A DNA stretch of 35,958 nucleotides from the IMG/VR virus record IMGVR_UViG_3300046170_000379, positions 1 to 35,958 of that record; one strand, written 5' to 3'. The position numbers were made by a program, and so were the translations under genes. The notes under the pieces are model-generated. The model searched no databases, was not told the DNA's origin, and worked only from the letters and a program-made list of their open reading frames with translations. This document shows positions 28,986 to 35,958 of the stretch, in pieces (the stretch's first letter is position 1; every line of letters starts with the position of its first letter). The DNA is from a virus.

Positions 28986-29606
28986 ATGGGACTAAAAATT
29001 CTTCCATTCAGACAATATGACGAACATGATGTCGTCAATCTCTTTCGAGCATCCGATGGGATGGTACTCGATAACACCACCGATGCTGGTTCTGGCGATG
29101 CTGGAACTTTCGTTAAGGTGAGAGCCGGAAACTTCAATGCTGACCCCGTTTCTTACGGAGCCGACAGCTACCTTGGTAAAACTGATTATCCACATGTTGG
29201 ACGCAATCAGTATCCTAAAGTTAGCTTAGAGGTTGAGCCAGCTGGAGCCGGGGATATACCTCTTGGTATAACCCTTATGCAAACCGCAAAAAATGATGAG
29301 AACGGAGAGAAGCTCCTCTACAACCCTCAGAAAGCTGCTGAGCTTCAGGCTGCTATCCCCGGACAAGCTATTCCTGTTGCTACTAAAGGTATCTTTACTA
29401 TCGCTAGCGCCGCTTTCCAAGGTGATCTTGGTGGTGACCTAATTATCGGAAACGGAATTAAGGCTTCTACTGCTGGAACCGTTACTGGTTGCGCTCCTGT
29501 TGATAGTGGCTGTTTCGGAACTATTATCGGAACAGGAAGTCGCGCCACCCAAAACGGTGTCGCTGATCAGTTCGGTGGTGAGTATCTTGTCTTCAAATTC
29601 AACTAA
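28986..29606 (+). CDS. Putative capsid decoration protein
   Basis: 206 aa, Gly/Ala/Thr-rich and beta-rich, with two Cys in a TVTGCAPVDSGCFGT segment. Small, neutral proteins in this position, directly upstream of the major capsid gene, are often capsid decoration or stabilising proteins. The call rests on position and composition; no family motif is certain. Codon usage is capsid-like, suggesting high expression. Confidence 0.55.
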   Translation: MGLKILPFRQYDEHDVVNLFRASDGMVLDNTTDAGSGDAGTFVKVRAGNFNADPVSYGADSYLGKTDYPHVGRNQYPKVSLEVEPAGAGDIPLGITLMQTAKNDENGEKLLYNPQKAAELQAAIPGQAIPVATKGIFTIASAAFQGDLGGDLIIGNGIKASTAGTVTGCAPVDSGCFGTIIGTGSRATQNGVADQFGGEYLVFKFN

Positions 29607-29623
29607 TAGAAAGAATCTAGAAA

Positions 29624-30730
29624 ATGAAAATCACTTTAAAAAGAACTCCAGAACAAATCGAGTTGGTTAAAGCTATGGCTTCTCGTAATCGCACTGTCGC
29701 TTACGAAGCTCAAGTAGCTCTTGCAGAGTTTATTGGGCCTGTGCTTGCAGAGGTTATTAACAACGCACCTACTCTTTCAAATCTTTTCACCGCTCTTCAG
29801 TTTAACGCTGATGACAATCCTTCAATTCCTCTTGATCTCTACTACGATATCAACGACGAAGATTATGTGAAAGTTTACAGTCAGTCTCATGCTGGCGGTC
29901 TCCCAACTAACCAAGTGCTTCCTACTTCATCAGAGATGAAAGTCGCTACTTATAGCTTGGATACTGCTGTCAGCTTTGATCGTCGTTACGCCGCTAAGTC
30001 TCGCATGGATGTTGTGTCTAAGACCTTCACCCGCGCCGCTCAGGAAATCCTTGCTAAGCAGGAAACTACTTCTGCTTCTCTAATCATGGGATCTCTTCAG
30101 GACGCTGAGACTAATAGCCAAGATCACGTTCGCGCTACTGCTGCTGGTAAAAACTTCGTTCTTGATGACCTTAACAAGATGATGACTCTTGCTAAGCGCA
30201 TTAACACCTCTTTCCTCGGCGGGACTCCTGCTGCTGGACAGGGACGGGGAATTACCGACCTCATTGTTTCTCCTGAAACTATTGAGATGCTTCGCGCTAT
30301 CGCTTACAACCCAATCAACACTAACACTGGTCCTGTAGGTGGAACTGGCACTAACGGCATCGCTGCTCCTGATGAGCTTCGCATGAGCGTTTACAACAGT
30401 GCTGGTCTTCCTGAGTTCTACGGTATCTCTATCATGGAGATCCTTGAGCTTGGAGCTGGAAAGCGCTTCACTAAGCTGTTCTCTGGAACTCACGGTGGAG
30501 TTACTTTCAATAGTGCTGCTGATGACCTTGTCATTGGACTTGATCGCTCTCGCGAGTCTCTCGTCCGTGCTGTAGCTGTTGATGAAGACTCTGGTGGTGA
30601 GTTTAGCCTGATTGCTGATGATCAGTATAGCATTCGCCAACAGAAGATCGGTTACTTCGGTTCTATCGAAGAAGGTCGTATGGTTCTCGATAACCGCGCC
30701 CTTACCGCTACTATCATTGACGCAGCTTAA
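29624..30730 (+). CDS. Major capsid protein
   Basis: 368 aa. The layout fits HK97-fold capsid proteins: a helical N-terminus, an alanine-rich FTRAAQEILAKQETTSASLI helix and a C-terminal DQYSIRQQKIGYFGSIEEGR segment close to the end. It uses a uniform, high-expression codon set (CTT, GCT, CGC) and is followed by a very strong terminator. Location after protease/scaffold and decoration genes supports the role. Confidence 0.8.
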   Translation: MKITLKRTPEQIELVKAMASRNRTVAYEAQVALAEFIGPVLAEVINNAPTLSNLFTALQFNADDNPSIPLDLYYDINDEDYVKVYSQSHAGGLPTNQVLPTSSEMKVATYSLDTAVSFDRRYAAKSRMDVVSKTFTRAAQEILAKQETTSASLIMGSLQDAETNSQDHVRATAAGKNFVLDDLNKMMTLAKRINTSFLGGTPAAGQGRGITDLIVSPETIEMLRAIAYNPINTNTGPVGGTGTNGIAAPDELRMSVYNSAGLPEFYGISIMEILELGAGKRFTKLFSGTHGGVTFNSAADDLVIGLDRSRESLVRAVAVDEDSGGEFSLIADDQYSIRQQKIGYFGSIEEGRMVLDNRALTATIIDAA

Positions 30731-30748
30731 TAGCTGGTGCTTAATCTT

Positions 30749-30782
30749 AGAGTCGCTCCTACGGGGGCGGCTCTTTTTTTTG
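30749..30782 (+). terminator. Strong intrinsic terminator after the capsid gene
   Basis: AGAGTCGCTCC and GGGGCGGCTCT pair over 11 positions (two wobbles) around a TACG tetraloop closed by C-G, an exceptionally stable UNCG-type loop, followed by about eight T. Confidence 0.9.
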
Positions 30783-30800
30783 TATATTTTTTAAGATATT

Positions 30801-30809
30801 GTGTATAAT
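30801..30809 (+). promoter_or_regulatory. GTGTATAAT promoter motif
   Basis: GTGTATAAT ends 5 nt before the ATG at 30815. It restarts transcription after the capsid terminator. Fourteen nt from first G to the start codon. Confidence 0.55.
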
Positions 30810-30814
30810 AGTAT

Positions 30815-31192
30815 ATGGACAATTTTGAAAACGTTTCATATGGTAACGGCCAAAACAATTATTTTGGCGCGGAAACTTCAGCTGAGCTTAAGCAAAAGCT
30901 CGCTTCTTATGGGAAATCAGAACTCAGAGGGTTAGCTTCTAAAGTCGGGATAAATCCTAATTATGATAAATCTATCCTGCGTGAGATGATTCTTAAAGAG
31001 TTTCAGAGCTATAAAGCTAAGAACTCTCCTATTCCGGCTCCAAAACCTATGTTTGCTGAAGCTAGCTCAGAAATCAAAGATATGCTAGAGTCTGTCGGTA
31101 AGATTAAAGCTGACGAGCAAGCTAAGAAAAAATGGACCAATAAAAAGAAATGGTCTAAGAAAAAGAACTCAAGTCAAAACGATTCTGAATAG
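30815..31192 (+). CDS. SAP/HeH-like domain protein
   Basis: 125 aa. Residues about 22-65 (ELKQKLASYGKSELRGLASK, then VGINPNYDKSILREMILKEF) look like a helix-extended-loop-helix or SAP-like module that can bind nucleic acid. The C-terminus is Lys-rich. Its role between the capsid and neck genes is unknown. Confidence 0.55.
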   Translation: MDNFENVSYGNGQNNYFGAETSAELKQKLASYGKSELRGLASKVGINPNYDKSILREMILKEFQSYKAKNSPIPAPKPMFAEASSEIKDMLESVGKIKADEQAKKKWTNKKKWSKKKNSSQNDSE

Positions 31193-31203
31193 TGTAATAT
31201 AAA
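31192..31203 (+). promoter_or_regulatory. GTGTAATATAAA promoter motif
   Basis: The motif overlaps the upstream stop and lies 2 nt before the ATG at 31206. If TGTAAT is the -10 box, transcription starts at the ATG. Confidence 0.5.
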
Positions 31204-31205
31204 GT

Positions 31206-31670
31206 ATGAGTGTAATTGGTAATTTGGCGACTGAGATCTTTTCAGATGAATTTGATAGTGATACTGGTGTAGTAGCATCAGGCTCTATCGAGGCTTGGCT
31301 AGAGAATAACTTGGGTCAATTAAATAGTTTGATTTATCAGGATTTTAGCGGGGCTAATGCTTCTCTTGATACTGAAGCTCAATCTATTCATAAAGAGCTT
31401 TATTTATATAATTATTACACGAAACAATCGCGAAATGCCTTGCGAGGCATAACTTCCGCAACGAGCGATAATAAGATATTGTCTTTAAGGGACGGAGAAT
31501 CCGCTGTGACGTTCGTTAACCGAAATGAGGTGGCCAAAGTCTACAGAGGGCTTGCAAGCGATTCTAAGGCTAAGGTAGACGATTTAGCGGCTAGATATAA
31601 TATATACCAAGCTGCCCCGCAGCAAGTTGGTGGGATTGACGGTGAGCTTTTCACGGGTCAGATTCTCTAA
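31206..31670 (+). CDS. Putative head-tail connector protein
   Basis: 154 aa, mainly helical: GSIEAWLENNLGQLNSLIYQ, KELYLYNYYTKQSRNAL and KVDDLAARYNIYQAAP. Helical proteins of this size just after the capsid gene are typically gp6/gp15-like connector or neck proteins binding the portal. I assign it by position and fold pattern only. Confidence 0.55.
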   Translation: MSVIGNLATEIFSDEFDSDTGVVASGSIEAWLENNLGQLNSLIYQDFSGANASLDTEAQSIHKELYLYNYYTKQSRNALRGITSATSDNKILSLRDGESAVTFVNRNEVAKVYRGLASDSKAKVDDLAARYNIYQAAPQQVGGIDGELFTGQIL

Positions 31671-31689
31671 TATCCACAAACTATACATA

Positions 31690-31720
31690 AAAAAAGGGCG
31701 GTAGAAACACCGCCCTTTTT
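31690..31720. terminator. Bidirectional terminator between convergent genes
   Basis: GGGCGGT and ACCGCCC form a perfect 7-bp stem around AGAAAC, flanked by A6 before and T5 after. It serves both the 31206 gene and the reverse 31744 gene, which converge here. Confidence 0.9.
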
Positions 31721-31743
31721 GTTTGAAGGTTTAATTTATGCTA

Positions 31744-32847
31744 TTAGAAAGCTGCTATCGCGCTAATTCCACTAGCGAAGACTCCATTAGTGACATCGTC
31801 TGGGCCTCCTACAGAAGTAGTGAAGGTCAGATCGACGCTCTTGTTAGATCCAATTGATGAGGAGAACGACTCGCTTACGAGTTGAGCGCCTTTCATGGTA
31901 TACTTCATTGCAGTAAATCCATTCTCATTCTTGAGGGTTAGCGTCACAGTCTTACTAGACTCATCATTAATAACATCAGCGAGGTTTCTTGATGTAACTT
32001 CATTAACAATAGCGTTAACAGATAGAGAGGCTTGGACTGGGAAATCTACAGAACGAGCATATGCAAACTTAGTACCGAGTCTTTCTAAGGGTGAACGAGA
32101 AAGCGGGATAGAAAGTGATGCAGACTGAATGTGAGCGCCGTCATTATCCAAAGGATCAATATCGACAATAGTTTGCCCATCAAAAGTCGAGATATCAATA
32201 GTGACATCTCCCGGACGAAGAGCTATTTCTCCATTAACATTTCCAGTTGTAGCATCTGGTAGAGCTACGCTAGCAAGACCATCATGAAGTTTGGTTCCGC
32301 TGGCTTGGCTAACCGCTGGAGTTTCGAGAGAGTTTCCAGCTGAAGAGTTGATGTTTGCAGCTTCGAAAGAGACTGAAACTGTTGGTAGAGATCCTACAGA
32401 AAGATCCACTGTATAATCGGTTAGGTAAGCGTTACCGATGCCAATAGCATCATTATTAGCTCCAGAAACAGCTATCCCGTTAGCGTCTTTTCCTTCTGGG
32501 ACAGTGGTAACATAAAAGTTTTTACCGTCTCCATCAGCTAAGAACCCAGAGATAAAAGACTTCTCGGTCTTATTAGTAGTGTTAGCAACGTAAAATCCTA
32601 AAGCTCTCTCATTGAACCCGTCAGTGACGAGATAAGAAGTATCCATAGATACAGTAGGGGCTTCAAGAACCATTGATCCAACTTTAGAAAGTTGTCCGAA
32701 TTGATTAACATCCTGACGGGATATGTTAAAACTATAGTTTGCAGACTGAACACGATTAAGTTGTTTGTGATCGAGTACGCCTGTTGCGGCAGCGTCTTTA
32801 CTGACGTAAAGAGCTTCTGATTGATAAATTACTCTATTTTTGGCCAT
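31744..32847 (-). CDS. Tail tube-like protein
   Basis: 367 aa, beta-rich, Ser/Val/Thr-rich. The N-terminus (MAKNRVIYQSEALYVSKDAA) and the pattern SYLVTDGFNERALGFYV, then YLTDYTVDLSVGSLPTVSVS, fit phage tail tube or major tail proteins, and the latter segment resembles the forward 18618 protein. It is the last gene of a reverse neck-tail operon. A TGTAAACAT stretch upstream may be a promoter. Confidence 0.6.
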   Translation of the reverse strand: MAKNRVIYQSEALYVSKDAAATGVLDHKQLNRVQSANYSFNISRQDVNQFGQLSKVGSMVLEAPTVSMDTSYLVTDGFNERALGFYVANTTNKTEKSFISGFLADGDGKNFYVTTVPEGKDANGIAVSGANNDAIGIGNAYLTDYTVDLSVGSLPTVSVSFEAANINSSAGNSLETPAVSQASGTKLHDGLASVALPDATTGNVNGEIALRPGDVTIDISTFDGQTIVDIDPLDNDGAHIQSASLSIPLSRSPLERLGTKFAYARSVDFPVQASLSVNAIVNEVTSRNLADVINDESSKTVTLTLKNENGFTAMKYTMKGAQLVSESFSSSIGSNKSVDLTFTTSVGGPDDVTNGVFASGISAIAAF

Positions 32848-32894
32848 AATAAGTTATTTTTTAATGTTTACAATATTTTTGATGTTTTATGAAA

Positions 32895-33725
32895 TTAAGA
32901 AAATCTAAATCTATGAACTTTTAAGTCAAAATCAATAAATCCGACATAAAGATCATTAGCTAAGGACTTCCTTGCTTTGTCTGTTAGTTTTGAAGTAGTT
33001 ACATTTTCTACTAAAAAAGGTTTGGTATTACTATACGTGTTAGACAGCGTATCGTATGAATATGTTCCTCCTTTTAGGTCTCCATATTCGTTGGTGGGAT
33101 GTCCACTCATGGGTATTGGGTAGAATACCTCATTGTGAGAATCTCCGAAAATTGATAAGACTCCATCTAATTTGTATGGGTCATCTGAAAGGACTACAGC
33201 GTTAGCCCTTACTGTTGTCGCTTCTTCTCCTCCGAAAGCTAGCCCTTGGTTTTCCATTGTAGCTGTAGATAAGAAAACTGCTGGCACTACTTGATCATAA
33301 GGAGCTATTCCAGACTGATTGTATGTGGGGACTCTTGAATTTACTTCATATTTATTCTCTACGACTAAGTCGTCTTCTGTTTCATTAGTAAAATAGATAT
33401 TGAAGTCTTTAACAGCGAAAGTGCCTGTAATTGTAGAGCTTGAGGTATAGTTAGAGCCTGTTTCTACGATACGTCCATTATCATAATCAATATAATGGGA
33501 ATCCCCTGCTATTTCTGTAGGTAAAGTCGCTCCAGCAATTGATGAATCCGTCACAAATTGTTTGTAAGGGCTAGAAAATGGGACATAAGAATCACTCAAG
33601 AAATCATCTGGAGTATGATAGAAAGTCCCTGTTTGATTTGAAAAAGCTTCCCCCTTCTCCAACAAAAAGTGATCAAACCAAAGCATAAACGAATTGGTTA
33701 GCGTATGTACGAATTGTTCTTTCAT
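32895..33725 (-). CDS. Putative neck or tail completion protein
   Basis: 276 aa, beta-rich and acidic, with FMLWFDHFLLEKGEAFSNQT, IDYDNGRIV and a C-terminal DLYVGFIDFDLKVHRFRF. No certain family. Sharing an operon with a gp10-like and a tube-like gene suggests a neck, tail-terminator or sheath-adjacent role. Overlaps the upstream gene by 4 nt. Confidence 0.5.
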   Translation of the reverse strand: MKEQFVHTLTNSFMLWFDHFLLEKGEAFSNQTGTFYHTPDDFLSDSYVPFSSPYKQFVTDSSIAGATLPTEIAGDSHYIDYDNGRIVETGSNYTSSSTITGTFAVKDFNIYFTNETEDDLVVENKYEVNSRVPTYNQSGIAPYDQVVPAVFLSTATMENQGLAFGGEEATTVRANAVVLSDDPYKLDGVLSIFGDSHNEVFYPIPMSGHPTNEYGDLKGGTYSYDTLSNTYSNTKPFLVENVTTSKLTDKARKSLANDLYVGFIDFDLKVHRFRFS

Positions 33726-34294
33726 TTGATGTTATTAAATTCTTTTTTATATTTTTTAATCAAAGCGGAAATATATTGAGTATTTTGGAATCTCTGAGAT
33801 CTTACTTTTCTTTTTGATTGTATAGCTTTACCTGAGCGACCTTTGTCTTTTCTAAGTAGGTAGCCTAAGCCAGATATACCCGTTTCTATTCCTTTGGCCC
33901 AGCTTCTCCCTGAAGCCCAAGGCATTGGAGTAGCTTTGAAAATATCAGCAGCTTCAGGTATATTTACATAGAATGTTACCCCAATTTTAGCTTCTCCTGA
34001 ATAATTATAATTCATATTCTCCAAGATTTGAAGTATAGGTTCGATAGGCTTATCAGAAGAGTCAAAGCCTATAAAAGCGAAGAGATTAGAGATTCCCCCC
34101 AAAGTGCCGCTAGTATTACTACTACTTGGTCCACCCATCAATTCAATAGTTACTGGATGACTAAGAAACTCTTTGATCATGGCAGATTTAACCTTAAGAA
34201 AACGCTTCTTAAATTCTTTTTCAAATGGTCTTTTTAAAGCTCTTGGAGCCTTCTTTTGTATGACCATCTGAACATCTCTAGGTAAACGGGCCAT
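33722..34294 (-). CDS. HK97 gp10-like neck/tail-terminator protein
   Basis: 190 aa. The basic N-terminus with FEKEFKKRFLKVKSAMIKEF, the G/S-rich SGTLGGISNLFAFIGF and the basic tail suit the HK97-gp10-type group of neck and tail-terminator proteins. Function is inferred from position and pattern. Overlaps both neighbours. Confidence 0.5.
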   Translation of the reverse strand: MARLPRDVQMVIQKKAPRALKRPFEKEFKKRFLKVKSAMIKEFLSHPVTIELMGGPSSSNTSGTLGGISNLFAFIGFDSSDKPIEPILQILENMNYNYSGEAKIGVTFYVNIPEAADIFKATPMPWASGRSWAKGIETGISGLGYLLRKDKGRSGKAIQSKRKVRSQRFQNTQYISALIKKYKKEFNNIK

Positions 34295-34758
34295 TATTCG
34301 TCAGTTGGGGTGAGTAAAAAAGTGTAAAATTTATTTATGGTTAGGCCGCGAGGAGATCCATCACTTTTTATAGCGAATCTAATCCCATCCAACTCAACTC
34401 TCCGCGCTTCTTGTAGAAACTCGTAAGCATCGCTTTTTACAACAATCTTAACAGAACCATCTGGTAAAATGATTTTATTTTGAGTTCCTTGCTGGTTGTC
34501 ATTATTGGATAAATACTCCTCATCCATATTTACATAGTAAACTCTAGCTTCGAAAGTTTGAGATTCTGTGGTGTATTGTACGTTTGATTTAGAGCCAGTA
34601 TCAGTTCTACCATAGATATTATTGTATCTAGAAGTCGTAGAAATCACGGTTCTTTTAGAGTTCTTGAAAACGGTGATAGTTTGCGCGAAAGTCTCATGCA
34701 ATGTGTCGTACATTGTATTGATTGTAGACTCCATATTAGAAGATAAAAAACCAGCCAT
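34294..34758 (-). CDS. Putative head-closure protein
   Basis: 154 aa from MAGFLSSNMESTINTMYDTL. An upstream start at 34827 would read through the divergent promoter region and begin with an unlikely hydrophobic peptide, so the ATG at 34758, 14 nt from a GTGTAAT motif, is preferred. The rest is beta-rich with a C-terminal SPRGLTINKFYTFLLTPTDE. It heads the reverse neck-tail operon; a head-closure or neck role is inferred. Confidence 0.55.
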   Translation of the reverse strand: MAGFLSSNMESTINTMYDTLHETFAQTITVFKNSKRTVISTTSRYNNIYGRTDTGSKSNVQYTTESQTFEARVYYVNMDEEYLSNNDNQQGTQNKIILPDGSVKIVVKSDAYEFLQEARRVELDGIRFAIKSDGSPRGLTINKFYTFLLTPTDE

Positions 34759-34801
34759 GTAGATAATTACACATTTTTTCTTATAATAACTAGGATAAAG
34801 G
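34759..34801. promoter_or_regulatory. Divergent promoter region
   Basis: Reverse strand: GTGTAATTATCTAC ends at the ATG at 34758 (14-nt layout). Forward strand: TATAAT at 34782-34787 is 14 nt before the ATG at 34802, with an AGGATAAAGG ribosome-binding-like sequence between. The two operons are thus driven from one 43-bp region. Confidence 0.55.
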
Positions 34802-35089
34802 ATGAATGCTAAAAAAAATTTAAACAAGAGGTCTGGAGATGAAGTGTCTTCATTGTTTAAAATGATGTTGATTATGGTCGAGGATATGAAAAAGGACCAC
34901 GATTTTCACTATAATAAACTATATGAGGGAATCCCGCAAAAGTATCATCCAGTAATAAAAGCTGCAGATCATTTCACCCCAGATAAAATATCTTGGATTA
35001 GAAAGAGGATTTTGGACTTTGGCAACGAGAGTTTGCGTAACGTACAAAATGAAATAGAAAATTACAGAGTTGAATTTATATTTAAATAG
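34802..35089 (+). CDS. Hypothetical protein, 95 aa
   Basis: A basic helical protein (MNAKKNLNKRSGDEVSSLFK; then KAADHFTPDKISWIRKRILD). It precedes the tail assembly gene with a 4-nt gap. No family is recognised. Confidence 0.6.
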   Translation: MNAKKNLNKRSGDEVSSLFKMMLIMVEDMKKDHDFHYNKLYEGIPQKYHPVIKAADHFTPDKISWIRKRILDFGNESLRNVQNEIENYRVEFIFK

Positions 35090-35093
35090 GAGT

Positions 35094-35813
35094 ATGGAAT
35101 TAAAATTATTATATCAGTTCACAGTTGACGAAGAAAAAGAGGTTGAAAAAGAATCCTCTAGAAAGAATAGAAAGACTGGTGAAGTTACGATCACTAAGAA
35201 AAAGGTAAAAGAAAAAGTACCTGTTGAGGTAAAAATTAAGAAACCTTCTCGCCGCGAGTTAGAAGATGCTGAGCTTCAATACACTATCGAAATGAGTAAG
35301 TGTATTAAGCAGGGTATTCTCACCAAAGCAATGCTTGCAAAAAAATACGGCGATACTGGAGGAGCTTTTACCGAAGAGGGGCAAAAAGAGTATGGTAAGC
35401 TATACAAGCAGATTTTAGAATTTCAGAATGAATATATCAAACTTGACTCAGCCACAAAACTTAACGACAAACAAAAGAAAAGGCTTGAATTCCTGAAGGA
35501 AGAGATTGCTAAAGTAAAGAGAGAGTTGGTTGAGGTAGAATCTAATCTACAAGGTTTATTTGAGCATACTGCTGATGTTAAAGCCCAAAACAAACTCTTG
35601 CTGTGGTATGCTCTTCATTTAACTTTCATTCAGAGAGAGGAGGATGAAGAGCCTATTCAGTATTTTAAAGGTCTTGATTACGATGAGAAAATTGAAGACT
35701 ACTATAATAAAGAAGAAGAAAACTCTGATCTTTATCAGCAGGTCATTAAGCAAGTCTCTACAACGTTAGCTTTCTGGTTCTACAACCAAGCTTCAACTCA
35801 AGAAGGAGTTTGA
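35094..35813 (+). CDS. Putative tail assembly chaperone
   Basis: 239 aa from the ATG at 35094, which has a clear TAGGAG Shine-Dalgarno; the ATG at 35070 would lie within the upstream gene. The first third is Lys/Glu-rich, the middle a coiled coil, and the C-terminus (LLLWYALHLTFIQREEDEEP; YFKGLDYDEKIEDYYN; AFWFYNQ) resembles tail assembly chaperones that precede tape measure genes. The +1 frame continues past the stop with plausible coding sequence to 35850, so a frameshifted longer form may exist. Confidence 0.55.
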   Translation: MELKLLYQFTVDEEKEVEKESSRKNRKTGEVTITKKKVKEKVPVEVKIKKPSRRELEDAELQYTIEMSKCIKQGILTKAMLAKKYGDTGGAFTEEGQKEYGKLYKQILEFQNEYIKLDSATKLNDKQKKRLEFLKEEIAKVKRELVEVESNLQGLFEHTADVKAQNKLLLWYALHLTFIQREEDEEPIQYFKGLDYDEKIEDYYNKEEENSDLYQQVIKQVSTTLAFWFYNQASTQEGV

Positions 35814-35839
35814 AGGAATTATGGATAAAGTAGAAAAGG

Positions 35840-35958
35840 GTGAGTTATAGTGATGAATTTTATACCTCCCTTGTAGGGGAGATATTTGACGGATACAGCG
35901 TCTCGATCTTTGAAGGTCGGGACGTATTCGTTAAACACATAAACATAAGAGATCAAAA
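35840..35958 (+). CDS. Partial protein, 3' end cut by window edge
   Basis: An open frame from GTG at 35840 (MSYSDEFYTSLVGEIFDGYS, then FEGRDVFVKHINIRDQ) to the window end, with GAAAAGG just upstream of the start. It overlaps the possible frameshifted end of the previous gene by 11 nt. It may be a tail or baseplate protein by position. Confidence 0.6.
   Translation, partial: MSYSDEFYTSLVGEIFDGYSVSIFEGRDVFVKHINIRDQ

Overview
This window reads as part of a large lytic phage genome, most likely a contractile-tailed, distantly T4-like virus of an unidentified, probably aquatic, bacterium. The evidence is a PhoH-like ATPase, a phage sigma factor, large terminase, portal, protease/scaffold, major capsid and tail-tube genes in order, plus replication and nucleotide genes (ThyX, RuvB-like ATPase, an Nmad1/MazG-like protein, nucleases). 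No integrase, repressor, rRNA or CRISPR array was seen. Most of the DNA is AT-rich; a reverse-strand block at about 14-18 kb is visibly GC-richer.

Layout. (1) 1-1314: small genes mostly on the reverse strand, including an HEXXH metallopeptidase-like protein. (2) 1375-11321: a forward block of tightly packed, often overlapping small genes with a GT14-like glycosyltransferase, ThyX, one tRNA with CAU anticodon, a repeat-stalked beta-propeller protein, a GIY-YIG nuclease, a PD-(D/E)XK nuclease, an Nmad1-like protein, an AT-hook protein and a RuvB-like ATPase. (3) 11322-12075: a long gene-free stretch between convergent blocks, holding a candidate 148-nt structured RNA and a GATC-rich repeat cluster that resembles a replication origin. 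(4) 12160-18390: reverse-strand units of small, probably early, genes, including a GP88-family and a DUF932 protein. Most units start from a sigma70-type promoter whose -10 box lies only 6-9 nt before the start codon. Five copies of a 77-bp double palindrome sit at the ends of units. One unit ends in a 66-nt RNA that looks like the tRNA-like domain of tmRNA with no mRNA-like part. (5) 18618-31670: the forward late block, from a tube-like protein through PhoH, sigma factor, packaging and head genes. (6) 31744-34758: reverse-strand neck and tail genes. (7) 34802-end: a forward tail-assembly region that runs off the window.

How it fits together. The sigma factor (20553-21230) lies among the genes it could control. 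A GTGTAAT-containing motif recurs immediately upstream of eight genes or operons on both strands, most of them structural. Both this motif and the early promoters would start transcription at or very near the start codon, so leaderless mRNAs appear to be the rule for first genes in this phage. The most unusual items are the mini tmRNA-like RNA, the 77-bp repeats, the leaderless promoter layout, the long-stem RNA and a +1 frame break within the large terminase.
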